Source of the DNA: Entoloma clypeatum
Lineage: Eukaryota > Basidiomycota > Agaricomycetes > Agaricales > Entolomataceae
Length of the DNA stretch: 64,000 nt
Direction: 5' to 3'
Assembly (NCBI GenBank): GCA_963565915.1
Contig: OY751492.1
Coordinates: 4,216,001 to 4,280,000 of the forward strand
Shown here: positions 32,479-44,400 of the stretch, in pieces
How the letters are laid out: each line of letters opens with the position of its first letter
Numbering within the stretch: the first letter of the stretch is position 1
Program-made: the position numbers and the translations under genes
The notes under the pieces: generated by a model
Database searches by the model: none
Told to the model about the DNA's origin: nothing
The model's input: only the letters and a program-made list of their open reading frames with translations

Positions 32479-34691
32479 ATGCCCAAGACAGGTGCCATCA
32501 AGTCTCGCATGGAACGCGCTGCTAACCGCAACATGGGTAAAGAAAATGTTCAACCACCAACCACAAATGTCTCGGCAGACCCCCCACCAGGTATGCCGCC
32601 AACTCTCGAGATGAAAACCCATTGCTCACACCCTTAGCAGGTGGCCGCCAAGCTAAACAAAAAGCACGCCAAGTTGCTAGTAGTACGTACTGCTACTCAT
32701 ATTTGGCGTCATTTAACCTGTAGATAGCCCAAGGAGCTGCACCAAAGGGAGCTCGAAAACGTGCTGCATCTCCATCTCAAGTTCTGCCAGCGGCGAAGAA
32801 GCAAGGTACATCTCCTCAGCCCAATGAGCTTTTTCATAACGACACTCAATCTTTTACGCAGCTGCTATGAAATCGTCGGGCCACAGACCTATTTCCACCA
32901 AGTTGAACTTGAATGCAAATGGTGTGTCATTTCCTTGACATCGAAGCAGAAATTCAATTTTACTAAAGGCCTATCTTGCTCAGTATCTGCTCCGAAGCTA
33001 TCGCGCAAAGCTCCTGCTATTATTAACTCTGATGACGAGGACACCTGCATGGCTGCCAGCAATCCCTCAGACCATCAACAGAAGAAACACGAGCCCAACA
33101 ATGGCGATGAGTCTGGCGATGACTCCGATCCCCAAGCTGAGGTCTCTGATGCTGACCAGTCTGACGAGCCTGACGATGACCTTGATGGCCTTGATCATGC
33201 CGCTCTGAGAAAAAAGCTGGCTGCCGAAGTAATGCATGCTGAAAATGTTTTCTCACGCAACGTACTGACATGGTTACAGCGTCCCCATTGGGGCTCCAAC
33301 GCTTCAGCCAAGACCAAGGCCTCTACCATTGATGACGAGGAAGACCCACATGCCTCCGAATCAGAGGAGGAGGATGTCTACCCGAACGGTGAATATCCGC
33401 CAGCATTCGACGAGCTGGACGATGAACCAGAGTATGTCATGAAACAGGTATGGAACGTCTCTCCAATCCTTCAATGTCATTGATCATTAGCACCAGGTCC
33501 GATTGCAACGTGCATTAGCGCGTATGAATGAGGTTCCAAAATGGGCAGCTTGCAAGGAAGAGGGGGCTGAAGATACAGGTCCCAATGGTAACGCCTCAGA
33601 CACGGAGGATTGTGGTACCCACTGGCCTGAAGAGGCAAGCTATGTGCCTCCTCAGCCGGGTGCCCGTAATATTTCGCTCAACTCTCAGCCACCACAAGTC
33701 CAGGCACTCATCAAAGCTGCCATCCGTCATGTCACAGGCGATGCATTATTCAGCGATGCCTATCCAGCAACAGCTCTTGCAGACGAGTATTATCGGGATA
33801 TACTTACCAGCCTCGCGACGGATATGACATTCAAGGAGCTCTCTCATCGTCTCAACACGGACAAGAGATTACTGCGATTTGTTTCACGTTTAGTAAGTGT
33901 TGGATTTTAAAAAAGTTCTGCTCTCCTGATGTTTTTTTCTAGCTGGCAACACGTATTTCAAATGTCCGGTGCGGTGCAAAGAAGATTACCACTCCGAAAA
34001 TCGAGCTTTCATTTCAGCTCTCTGGTAATATCACAGACTGTAAAGAACAGGTCAAGAAGCTTTTGACGACGGGTGACTATATTTACCCGCGTACGGAGGC
34101 AAGTAATTTTGGCATCCTTTCTTCATTATATTAATACTATCTCAGACTGGTTTGATACGTCGAACGCGACCATTCAACCATGCAGTCATCATTTCAAGCA
34201 TCAGAGATTATTATTTCTCAGGCTCGCGGGGCTCCATGGCCGATCGACACTCACACCGCTTTACCTCGAGCATGACAGATGCTGACCCTCAACGCTCAGA
34301 ACTAGAAGTGCCTGCCACAATGGTGTGCATGATTGCGACTGCTGTTAGCCTTCTAGACTATCCTTTGTTACTTCTGTCTCATTTTTTTTTAGGTCCATGC
34401 GTCTCTTCAAGACTGGAGTGGGGGGTTTCTAAGGAGGACTGAGTTCAATTCCGAGGCGAACGAGGATGTCTACCGTGGTCATCTGCTCTTCCTCAACAAT
34501 ATCCGTCGTGACAATCTACCTGCCTACCACCGCCTTTTGGCGAACATTTACAAGGAAGTCAAGTGAGTGCTGACCAATTTCATGGTGGTTACGCAAACTG
34601 ATTGATGTCAAGTGCTTCACAATCGCATTCGGCCCTCGCTGTTGCCAACAACTCCATGGCCATCCTGGATCTGGAGGGAATGGAAGTTTGA
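32479..34691 (+). CDS. Plavaka-associated second gene (DUF6532-like)
   Basis: Starts MPKTGAIKSRMERAANRN at 32479 and has several short GT-AG introns (for example 32591-32640 and 32683-32727). The N-terminal half is charged and disordered, with an acidic run from SDDEDTCMAAS to DDDLDGLDHAALRKKL. The C-terminal half has RPFNHAVIISSIRDYYFSGS, LEVPATMVCMIATAV, VHASLQDWSGGFLRRTEF and DVYRGHLLFLNNI, which resemble the DUF6532 domain found in many basidiomycete transposon-linked proteins. It ends AILDLEGMEV at TGA 34689-34691 after a final intron. Role unknown; a similar relic lies next to another Plavaka end at 57 kb, so the pairing is not accidental. Confidence 0.65.
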
Positions 34692-36417
34692 TTAGCTCGA
34701 TTATTCTTTTCAACACCGCTCGTTTACATCACATTTGTCCTTGTTAAATGTTCAATTGGATTAAAGTTTGAACATCTTTCGTTAAAATGAATGCGAAATG
34801 CTCCAATTGAGCCATATTATGACTGTCTCAGCTGTTTCTCATGAGTGCTCATAAGTTCCAAAATGGACAAGGTTGAGCTCAATGTCCGTCTCTCATCATT
34901 TGAATGACCAGCTGTCATCATTGCGACTTTTCATCTGACTCAACGGACCACTTTGTGCCAATATTGATCAATATGCCAAATTTAGCTCAATTTCATTCTA
35001 CTGGGACACTATTTTGCTCAATCAGGTCCATTTGCGTATTGGGGGTTTTCCTGATGTTGCCCCTCCGAACAAACTAACCTCAAAAAAAAAAACTGAGAAA
35101 TTCACGCGATCACTCGCTCGCTCGGACTGGTTGCAGTTCGACTATTATTCACTAAAAATTCGCAAGCTTGGCATCGGTTTCGGGAACAGACCCCGTACAT
35201 ACGTTCATAAGGACGTCCTCGTAGCGCTCATGACATATCGACCTGTCCGGCACCTGCTTCCCAACCTCCAGAGCATGATTATAGACTTTCGGGAAACGGA
35301 GATAGAGACCTTGCCATTCCTCCAAGGACTCTTTGGACCCTCTCTCCTCCATCTGCGCATCGATGAGCGGTTCTTCTCCGGGCAAGAAAACAGAGAAATA
35401 GATGATCTTCTCTTATCTGTGGCGCGAACATCGCCGAATATCCGCCATCTCTCCGTTCTGCCCTTTGATGGGGGCCGTCCGGATTTTGCAGCCTTGGATG
35501 AGGTCTTACTCTCTCTCAAAAACCTCACAACTCTGAAGGCGACGACGGTCCCCCCGCGGGCAGTGACAGATCATCTCGCGGGACTCCCGTCGCTGGTGTC
35601 TTGGAACTGGGCTTTCTTCTACGACCCCCCAGATCTAGCTTCCTTCACGACTCGTGGTGGTCGATTCCAACATCTCAGAGAATTCGCATTCACCTGCCCT
35701 CACATACACGGTGCGGTGCGGCTTCTTCGCTCGATGCGCTGTCGATTCGAGAAGCTTGAGTTTGAGGCCATGGATGAGGAGGCATCGAGCAGGACAGACC
35801 TACTTTCTTCCGTCAAGGTTATGGCAGACGCGCTCTCCCAGCATCCTTCATCACTGTCATTGAAAGAGATCAGCATCGTCGTCAATGACAGCGTCGCCCA
35901 AGGGGAAGGATCCGTCACCTTCGCCCTTCGCCCTCTCTTCTCGTTGCGCGCCCTGAGCCGCATAGAACTCACCTCGACCACCATCGCCGAGCTCGACAAT
36001 CCATGGCTGGAAGAAGCATCGACGTCCTGGCCACACCTCGAATTTCTCCACCTCATATGTCCCCAAACGCGCCGTACAGACCAGAGCTTAATGCCTCGCA
36101 TGACCCTCGCAGGCCTGGTCCCCCTCCTCCGACATTGCCCCCGCCTCCGCGGGCTGGAGATCACATTGGCCGCGAAACCGTTTGACCCGCGACTTCTCTC
36201 CGGGGTTCCTGGGGCGGTTATGGACTATGTGACCTTCCCGTATTCGGACCTTGTGTCGCCAGTCAAGGTGTTTCGTTGCCTGGTCATCATGTTTCTGAGC
36301 ATTTTCGTGGGTACCCCATTCCGGGGCCCTCCGGCGCGGACGCCGGCCGCCTAAATAGAAGGCCTGAGTTTGAGGCTTGGGAGAAGTTGGAAGACTTGAT
36401 GGAAGAGAGTGTTATGT

Positions 36418-37196
36418 GACATAGACTGATCTGACTTGAAATGCAAAATATCATATTCGTTATTGAATTCTATCGAATGGGACTCATGTAGCCGCCCCTT
36501 CCGCATCGACCCTCCCCTCCGATTTCAACGCTTTCTCAACACGTTTTGGATGTGATGGGCTCAAGTCAGTAACACAGAAACATGGTAAATGAAGTTCACA
36601 ACATACTAGCTTTGTATGTTCCAATCCTTCCGTCCATCAACAAATTGGATACCACCGAGTCGGCGCGGTTCTGCACCCTGATGTCCTCGTTCACTTTTTG
36701 GAGAAAGGGGTCTAGCGAGGCCGAAAAAAAAAAGTCCAACGTGTGTTTGCTGCAGTCGCGTTCCGACACCCCCCTTGGAGTTCGTGAAATGCTTAACCGA
36801 TGGAAGAAACGCAGCAATGGTATCTATCACTCTGGGTATATTTACTCCAAATCCAAATCTCCCAAGAAACCAGCAGTCGCCGCCCCCCCCGCCCCCACCA
36901 CAAATCAGTTCAGCTACACCCTCCTCCGCGCGCCCCGCCACGTCCCACCCTCCCCACCAGCCAACCCTCCAAGCCACACCTCCTCCCCACCAAACCCGAC
37001 CCGCGCAACGTCCACCAACGTCGGTATACACGGCCTCACGCCCTCCAAAATCCTCATCGCCGTCTTCTGCGTCATGCACAGCCTATATTCTCTATTAATC
37101 TTGAACGACTCCAACTTGAACCCGGTGTACACGCGCGGTTTCATCGCGTCGAGAAAGGCATCCACGACCTAATCAGACCGCACGCCAAAGTCAAGG
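36418..37196. other. Intergenic, with a hAT end at 36711-36777
   Basis: TCTAGCGAGGCCG (36711) through CGCGTTCCGACACCCCCCTTG (end 36777) nearly matches the right end of the hAT element at 23410-23474, including the A-run and the GCTGCAGTCGCG segment. No matching left end or 8-bp duplication is visible, so it is a fragment. The pyrimidine-rich stretch at 36880-37100 gives long but low-complexity ORFs that I do not believe. A possible extra exon of F-box gene 2 (36914-37165, minus) is open and starts after an AG acceptor. Confidence 0.55.
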
Positions 37197-38775
37197 TTAA
37201 GTGAGGAACCAAAAGGGTTTCGAGATGGTATACAGTACACGCACCTCCTGCTTGAAATCCAGAATGTCCTTTCCCCCCCAACCACCTCCACCTCCTCCAC
37301 CACTGCCTCCCTCCTTCCCCTCCTCCCCCTCCTCCTTTGCGCTCAACCACGCAAATTCAACACGCAGCTCCCTCAGCTCCGGGAGGACCTCGCTCACAAA
37401 GTCGACGAGCGCAGGGGTGAGGTAACACACCCACACCTCGAGCTTCTGCAGCTTCTGCCCCCGCGCCCGCATCTGCGTCTCCTCATTCTTCCTGCCGTGT
37501 GCCGACGAGAGGGCGTGCAGCGTCTCTTTGAGGTCGTTCAGCGAGAGGGGCGCGTGCAGGAGGGAGAGCGACGTCAGGGTGTGTTCTGAGCCGCGGATGT
37601 ATGCGCGGGCGGCGGAGAGCGCTGGGGTAGTCCCGATGCGGTGGGAGGTGTTCAAGGGGCAAGGGGCGCTGAGGGTGAGGGTGTCGAGGTCGTGCAGGTG
37701 CGGTTCGCGCGTGGTTGGAGGTTCTGTAAGCTGGGACTGGGAATGGGAGGGGCAAGGACCACTTGGAAAGGCGGGTTGGATACGCAGGTGACGCAGCGTT
37801 TCGGTGTGGTTGTTGAGGAGGGATAGGGCCGGTTGGTGGGTCGGTGGGACGTCTGTGTTGGAGATGTCCAAAGGCGGGATGTGCAGGGAGAAGGAGGAGA
37901 GTTTCGGGAAGCGGGGGAGGGCGTCGAAGAATGTGGAGACGGAGACGTGGGTCTGCACGGGGTTTTTGAATGTGAGGGTTAGGGTGCGGAGGCGGGTGGA
38001 GACGCCGCGGAGGAAGTCGTGTGTTGCTTTGAGGTCGGGGGGGAGGTCTGGTGGTTCTGCCATGTCAAGAATCGGCGAGACGGTCCCGAAGTGGAGAGTG
38101 ACGTCCTCTAGAGCGACGAGGTCGTTGGGGCAGGTTGGGAGGAGGGACCGGATGTCGCAGCCTTCCGCGTGAATCGAGATTTGACGGAGGGTCGAAGCGA
38201 AGGCGGGCCAGGGGTTGGAGAGTAGAGGTGGGCTTGGACTTTGGCCCAGAGTCTTCGCTTGTGAAGTTTGAGAGTAGGGGTATCGCCCGTGGATAGTGAA
38301 GGACGAGACGTTTGAGAAGCATGGGATGACCGATTTCGTGAGCGTGTCGAGGTCGTCGAGGTTGGAGATGCGGCGCATAGAGGGGCCGATGAGACGTCCG
38401 AGGCCGGAGGAAAGGAATTGGGCTACTGTGTCGAGAAGCGTGGTTTTTTCGTGTATGGAAGGATGCATGGCCGAGCCGAGCCAGTTGGCGCAGACAGTCA
38501 AATCGCGCACACGAGTGGCTATATGCGGGTTTCTGTTAATTTCGTTAGGAAGAATGTTTAGGATTGGCCTCTATCACTCACCTCAAATGGCGGAGAAGTC
38601 TGAGTCCTTCGTCGATGTGTGACCACGTGAGACAAAGGTTCACTTTTCGATATCGCTCCTGAAGAGCCAAGTCGAAAAAGGCACGATTGACGGGGTAGAG
38701 GTCGCGACGCGTCTTCGCCGGGAGATAGGAGGCAATCTGCTCCCAAATTTCAGTTGGGAGGGTTTGGGATGACAT
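37197..38775 (-). CDS. F-box/LRR protein gene 2
   Basis: Exon 1 (38582-38775) starts MSSQTL and has the F-box core LPTEIWEQIASYLPAKTRRD. A 49-bp intron (38533-38581, GTGAGT...ACAG) is followed by exon 2 (37197-38532), for about 509 residues. The body has repeated leucine-rich strands (LRTLTLTFKNPVQTHVSVST, LLNNHTETLRHLRIQP, KLEVWVCYLTPALVDFVSEV) typical of Agaricomycete F-box proteins, which recruit substrates to SCF ubiquitin ligases. The 3' end is uncertain: either the stop at 37197, or splicing at GTGCGT near 37236 to an exon at 36914-37165. No internal stop is visible. A damaged copy of its relative is carried by the hAT element in NLR1. Confidence 0.75.
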
Positions 38776-41427
38776 TATTGAAAGCGATGGGGGGCACGGA
38801 GAAGGAGGGTTTTACCACGACTTGGGCCGCCGCTTTTCAATCCGACCTGTTCGCATCCTGCGGGGTCCAGCCATTGGTCCGCTGTGCATGAACTTGGCGA
38901 GCGATGAACGCACACCCGCTGACACACTGTCGATTCCGTGAGATGATTTTTTTTTTCGTGCTATGGAGTTTGAAAGCTTGAAAGGCCACTCACTCTGCGC
39001 CGGCCCGGTGACGTATGGTGGACACAGATGTGGCACCAGACCTCTTTCAGGTGGAGTCCTCCTGAAGATCATCGATCAGCTGTAAATCCCACTGCCAACC
39101 CGATGTCATGGGTCTCCAAGTTCATGTGATAAATGCCGCGTGTCTCGCAGTGTACGCAAGTGGTCAGCGAGTACGTGACTGGATGACTCCGGACGGAACG
39201 GAGTAGCTTTATGGTGAAAGGGAGTGGATTCGAGGATCGGGGGATCGATGACGGGTGCTGCTATGGGGATGCAGTGGATGGATAGGTCTCGGACGAGGAA
39301 GAAACTCCCCGACGGCCAGTTCCTCAGTTGGGCCTCGTACGATATGTTCGTCTACCGTTAGATCGAGTATCGGAGGGTGTGTGAACTTGACTAGAGAGCA
39401 GTCGCACACATTTGGGAGGGCAAATGGGGCAACTGGGAACTGGGTTTGCGATGAATTCGGATGGGAAGCTCTTGCGGAGGTCAGACGTTGACAATCGGCA
39501 CACCCCGATTAGTACTACAGAGTCCAGACCCCTCGCCAACTCGGCCACCACTCGTCACCCCATCGACGCCGAATCGCCAGTGACCACGATCAATACTGCC
39601 ACCTCATCAACATATCCCTCTGTCCTATGTCCACCGCCCTCACGACCACCGCTCTCTTTTGCTTTCGCATGGTATGACCGCAAGCGGCGTGTTCTGTGGG
39701 ACGATGGGGGCCAGCGCTGGTGCTGGTATGTCTGTGAGCCTGAACAGAAGGAGGATGTAGAAAAGATGGTAAGCCTTTCTGCCACCCTTCTCAATCATGT
39801 GAGATGGTGCGTTATTGAATGTCTTAAAGGCGCTGTTATTCAGCACTCCGCATCGATATTCCGCATCGCCGAACACCCCCGCAGCGTTGCCACCCAGCTT
39901 GTTGTAGGGCCTTTCCTCCATGAATTTCGACGTCGACCACCCAACATCCATGGTCAGCCTTGCCAACACCCCCGGCTTTCTCTCCCATGCGAGGCTGCGT
40001 TCTGATGCGGAGATCTTCGCCCTTTTTCATCATCTTCTGGCGAAAATCATCCTTATCTACGTCACTCCCCGCTACGATCGCACTTTCGACTGCGAACCAT
40101 TTGCGTTGAATATCCTCCCGGTAGAGGATCGCCACCTACCTAAGCTCGGCTTCGGTGAGAGAATTGTCCAGAAACCCTGACGAAACCAACTCCAAAGGAG
40201 CGGCGGCCGTCATCGTTGGGGCCGCGATGCTTGAGGGGCTGTGTGAGCGAAAAATGTTTTTAGGGTGTCTTTCAGGGAGTAATGTAATGGAATGGAAAGA
40301 AAGGCCCAGAGTGTCTTGTGCGGATTGCCTTGGTTCGCCGTCATCTGCAAAGGACGTGATAGACGATGATAGATGTGTCGCATTCTTCTCGCCAGGGCGG
40401 TCATCTCGCCTTTCGTCTGTCCCTAAAAGATTGGTTATTCCAAATGACTCAGATTGGAAAGCGGCACGCGACAGGATACATACACAAGACAAGGGGATCC
40501 AGGGTGCTTTAGCAATGGGCTGGGTTTTTGGCGTTGATAGGCGAGTTACGAGTGATCTACAATTCACTCACTGATCCCCCCTCATACAGACGTCGGCCGA
40601 GGTTGCGGTCCCAACGGGGGAAGAACGAATGGGTTTTGTATGTTGGGTATGATTGGTTTTCTTCATTAGATGTTGACGTTGGCTGAAGAATGGACCTTAC
40701 TGTGCAGGTGCAATCTTGAGTGCCCGCATTTCATTCCGAAGCAGCATGTGTGGGAGGGTGAAGCTTCATAGGACGGTCAAGGGCGCATGGAAGCTCGTCA
40801 TTGGATGTCGGATAATTACACTTGTTGCCCATCATCGACTCCGTGAAGACCCTGCGAGTGTTTCCCAATCGACCCTTTTCACATCGGAAATGCTTCCTGG
40901 CCCATGTTCCCAGTGACATGTTCGTAGACCATTGATTAATGGTGATAATTGAATATACAAATCTCGATATCTCGCTGATCCACACATACATTGACCCTGT
41001 ATCGCAGTGTCCTTCGGGAAGATATTATTCGGTTTGGCCTTTTGGTCCAATACTTTCAAACCATCTTCTGGCACGTAGCCGGGATATCGCTCTTCAGCTT
41101 GCTGAGCATAAACTTGCTGTAATACATATACTTCCCAGTGGTGGTTGGTGGACAGTATGTCTGTGGCGGCAAAAAACCTGATTCCTGAATATGAGGGTGA
41201 TTGTACATTAATGAAGCGAAATTCATATTCCTCACCAGCCTCCTTCCCATGCCCACTTGCGTGGTCAAGCGGAAATGCGAGCACAGTCTTTTGTATCTGA
41301 ACATCCGAAAATGGATGATAAATTAGCAAACATTTACATGTTGTGTTTTTCCTGATGCCCAAGTACAGTATACATTCAGAGAACAACAGACATTATAGAC
41401 AAGTACGACCCGAGTACTGTCAATATC
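38776..41427. other. Intergenic region with one dispersed repeat copy
   Basis: No gene I can defend. At about 39620-39740 lies a coding-like segment (SFAFAWYDRKRRVLWDDGG, then RWCWYVCEPEQ) that recurs inverted at 57694-57850, so it belongs to a repeat family. A minus-strand stretch at about 39990-40270 (SLTEAELR, TAG, then AILYREDIQRKWFAVESA) looks like a short coding relic with one in-frame TAG. A minus-strand ORF of 184 codons (40832-41386) has no recognisable domain. TTTTCCTGATG at 41347-41357 resembles a Plavaka end. Confidence 0.4.
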
Positions 41428-44400
41428 TCAACAATTGTTTACCTTGTACCATTCATCTCCGTGTACCATACAGCTGACATCAACCTCCACTCCTCTCGGG
41501 AAGACCATGATGTTTCCGGGGAAAAAGAAGGTATTTCTAGTATCACATGGAACCCAGAACAAAAGTTCGCTGTCGCGACCAGTAAACCAGCCTTGCTCAT
41601 TCATCCTAGTGGTCCGAAATATTCCAGCAGGATCACAGAGAGCATGTTCTTGGCAAGTCGAGAAGGTTGGTGAAGAAACCTGATAAATTGATATTATTAT
41701 GCATTCAACATTGATGGAACGGGATTGCGACAAGGAACTTACCTTGGCGGTCAGGTCAAATACCCGAATGGTATTGTCATCCGACCCCGACACGATGCGC
41801 TTGCCGTCTGGCGAGAATGCAACAGACGTGACCCCAAGCTGATGTCCCTCCAGAGGTGCTCGCAGCGGCTCTCCCGTCTCGGCATCCCACAATCGGATTG
41901 TGTTGTCGTCCGACCCCGACACGATGCGCTTGCCGTCTGGCGAGAATGCAACAGACGTGACCCCAAGCTGATGTCCCTCCAGAGGTGCTCGCAGCGGCTC
42001 ACCCGTCTCGGCATCCCACAATCGGATTGTCTTGTCGTCCGACCCCGACACGATGCGCTTTCCGTTTGACGAGAATGCAACAGACCAGACCCAACCCTGA
42101 TGTCCCTCCAGAGGTGCTCGCAGCGGCTCTCCCGTCTCAGCATCCCACAATCGGATTGTCTTGTCGTCCGACCCCGACACGATGCGCTTTCCGTTTGACG
42201 AGAATGCAACAGACGAGACCCCTTCCTGATGTCCCTCCAGAGGTGCTCGCAGCGGCTCTCCCGTCTCGGCATCCCACAATCGGATTGTGTTGTCGTCCGA
42301 CCCCGACACGATGTGCTTGCCGTCTGGCGAGAATGAAACAGACGAGACCCAACCCTGATGTCCCTCCAGAGGTGCTCGCAGCGGCTCACCCGTCTCGGCA
42401 TCCCACAATCGGATTGTCTTGTCGTCCGACCCCGACACGATGCGCTTTCCGTTTGACGAGAATGCAACAGACCAGACCCAACCCTGATGTCCCTCCAGAG
42501 GTGCTCGCAGCGGCTCTCCCGTCTCAGCATCCCACAATCGGATTGTCTTGTCGTCCGACCCCGACACGATGCGCTTTCCGTTTGACGAGAATGCAACAGA
42601 CGAGACCCCTTCCTGATGTCCCTCCAGAGGTGCTCGCAGCGGCTCTCCCGTCTCGGCATCCCACAATCGGATTGTCCTGTCGTACGACCCCGACACGACG
42701 CGCTTGCCGTCTGGCGAGAATGCAACAGACCAGACCTGAGCCTGATGTCCCTCCAGAGGTGCTCGCAGCGGCTCTCCCGTCTCGGCATCCCACAATCGGA
42801 TTGTCTTGTCGGACGACCCCGACATGATGCGCTTTCCGTCTGGCGAGAATGCAACAGACGAGACCCAACCCTGATGCCCCTCCAGAGGTGCTCGCAGCAG
42901 CTCTCCCGTCTCGGCATCCCACAATCGGATTGTCTTGTCGGACGACCCCGACATGATGCGCTTTCCGTCTGGCGAGAATGCAACAGACGAGACCCAAGCC
43001 TGATGTCCCTCCAGAGGTGCTCGCAGCGGCTCTCCCGTCTCAACATCCCACAACCGGACTGTCTTGTCGTCCGACCCCGACACGATGCGCTTGCCGTCTG
43101 GCGAGAATGCAACAGACGTGACCCAACCCTGATGTCCCTCCAGAGGTGCTCGCAGCGGCTCTCCCGTCTCAGCATCCCACAATCGGATTGTCTTGTCGTC
43201 CGACCCCGACACGATGCGCTTTCCGTTTGACGAGAATGCAACAGACGAGACCCCTTCCTGATGTCCCTCCAGAGGTGCTCGCAGCGGCTCTCCCGTCTCG
43301 GCATCCCACAATCGGATTGTCCTGTCGTACGACCCCGACACGACGCGCTTGCCGTCTGGCGAGAATGCAACAGACCAGACCTGAGCCTGATGTCCCTCCA
43401 GAGGTGCTCGCAGCGGCTCACCCGTCTCGGCATCCCACAATCGGATTGTCTTGTCGTCCGACCCCGACACGATGCGCTTTCCGTTTGACGAGAATGCAAC
43501 AGACCAGACCCAACCCTGATGTCCCTCCAGAGGTGCTCGCAGCGGCTCTCCCGTCTCAGCATCCCACAATCGGATTGTCTTGTCGTCCGACCCCGACACG
43601 ATGCGCTTTCCGTTTGACGAGAATGCAACAGACGAGACCCCTTCCTGATGTCCCTCCAGAGGTGCTCGCAGCGGCTCTCCCGTCTCGGCATCCCACAATC
43701 GGATTGTCCTGTCGTACGACCCCGACACGACGCGCTTGCCGTCTGGCGAGAATGCAACAGACCAGACCTGAGCCTGATGTCCCTCCAGAGGTGCTCGCAG
43801 CGGCTCACCCGTCTCGGCATCCCACAATCGGATTGTCTTGTCGTCCGACCCCGACACGATGCGCTTTCCGTTTGACGAGAATGCAACAGACGAGACCCCT
43901 TCCTGATGTCCCTCCAGAGGTGCTCGCAGCGGCTCTCCCGTCTCGGCATCCCACAATCGGATTGTCCTGTCGTACGACCCCGACACGACGCGCTTGCCGT
44001 CTGGCGAGAATGCAACAGACCAGACCTGAGCCTGATGTCCCTCCAGAGGTGCTCGCAGCGGCTCTCCCGTCTCGGCATCCCACAATCGGATTGTCTTGTC
44101 GGACGACCCCGACATGATGCGCTTTCCGTCTGGCGAGAATGCAACAGACGAGACCCAACCCTGATGCCCCTCCAGAGGTGCTCGCAGCAGCTCTCCCGTC
44201 TCGGCATCCCACAATCGGATTGTCTTGTCGGACGACCCCGACATGATGCGCTTTCCGTCTGGCGAGAATGCAACAGACGAGACCCAAGCCTGATGTCCCT
44301 CCAGAGGTGCTCGCAGCGGCTCTCCCGTCTCAACATCCCACAACCGGACTGTCTTGTCGTCCGACCCCGACACGATGCGCTTGCCGTCTGGCGAGAATGC

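Larger units (their letters stand above)
28718..35056. mobile_element. Plavaka (CACTA-group) transposon
   Basis: 6339 bp with inverted ends CATCAGGAAAA, flanked by TT on both sides (28716-28717, 35057-35058), a 2-bp duplication fitting the CACTA group. Subterminal TTGAGC-type motifs repeat at both ends (for example about 28795 and about 35020). It carries two divergent genes: a minus-strand transposase and a plus-strand partner. Both look spliceable and intact. Confidence 0.82.
28579..36354 (+). pseudogene. F-box/LRR gene 1, intron invaded by Plavaka
   Basis: The exon 28579-28694 encodes EPALSALWREQKTLHPLIQV and the rest of an Agaricomycete F-box-protein N-terminal segment. The next exon, 35098-36354, starts KFTRSLARSDWLQFDYYSLK and gives the LRR-like body. 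Donor GTAAGA at 28695 and acceptor CTGAG at 35093-35097, with a CTAAC branch point at about 35073, are in the same phase; without the Plavaka element (28718-35056) the intron would be 62 bp. I do not find the F-box exon itself upstream. A tail resembling the family end (FEAWEKLEDLMEES) lies in a shifted frame at 36360-36417, so the gene is probably decayed. Confidence 0.68.

Noticed and set aside
36582..37204. Several overlapping Pro/Ser/His-rich ORFs on both strands
   Set aside because: They come from a low-complexity C-rich stretch and include the hAT end fragment. Only the possible minus-strand exon at 36914-37165 is kept as an option.
40832..41386. Minus-strand ORF of 184 codons after NLR2
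   Set aside because: I considered it as a last NLR2 exon, but NLR2 already ends in frame at 41428 with the expected tail, and the ORF has no recognisable domain.
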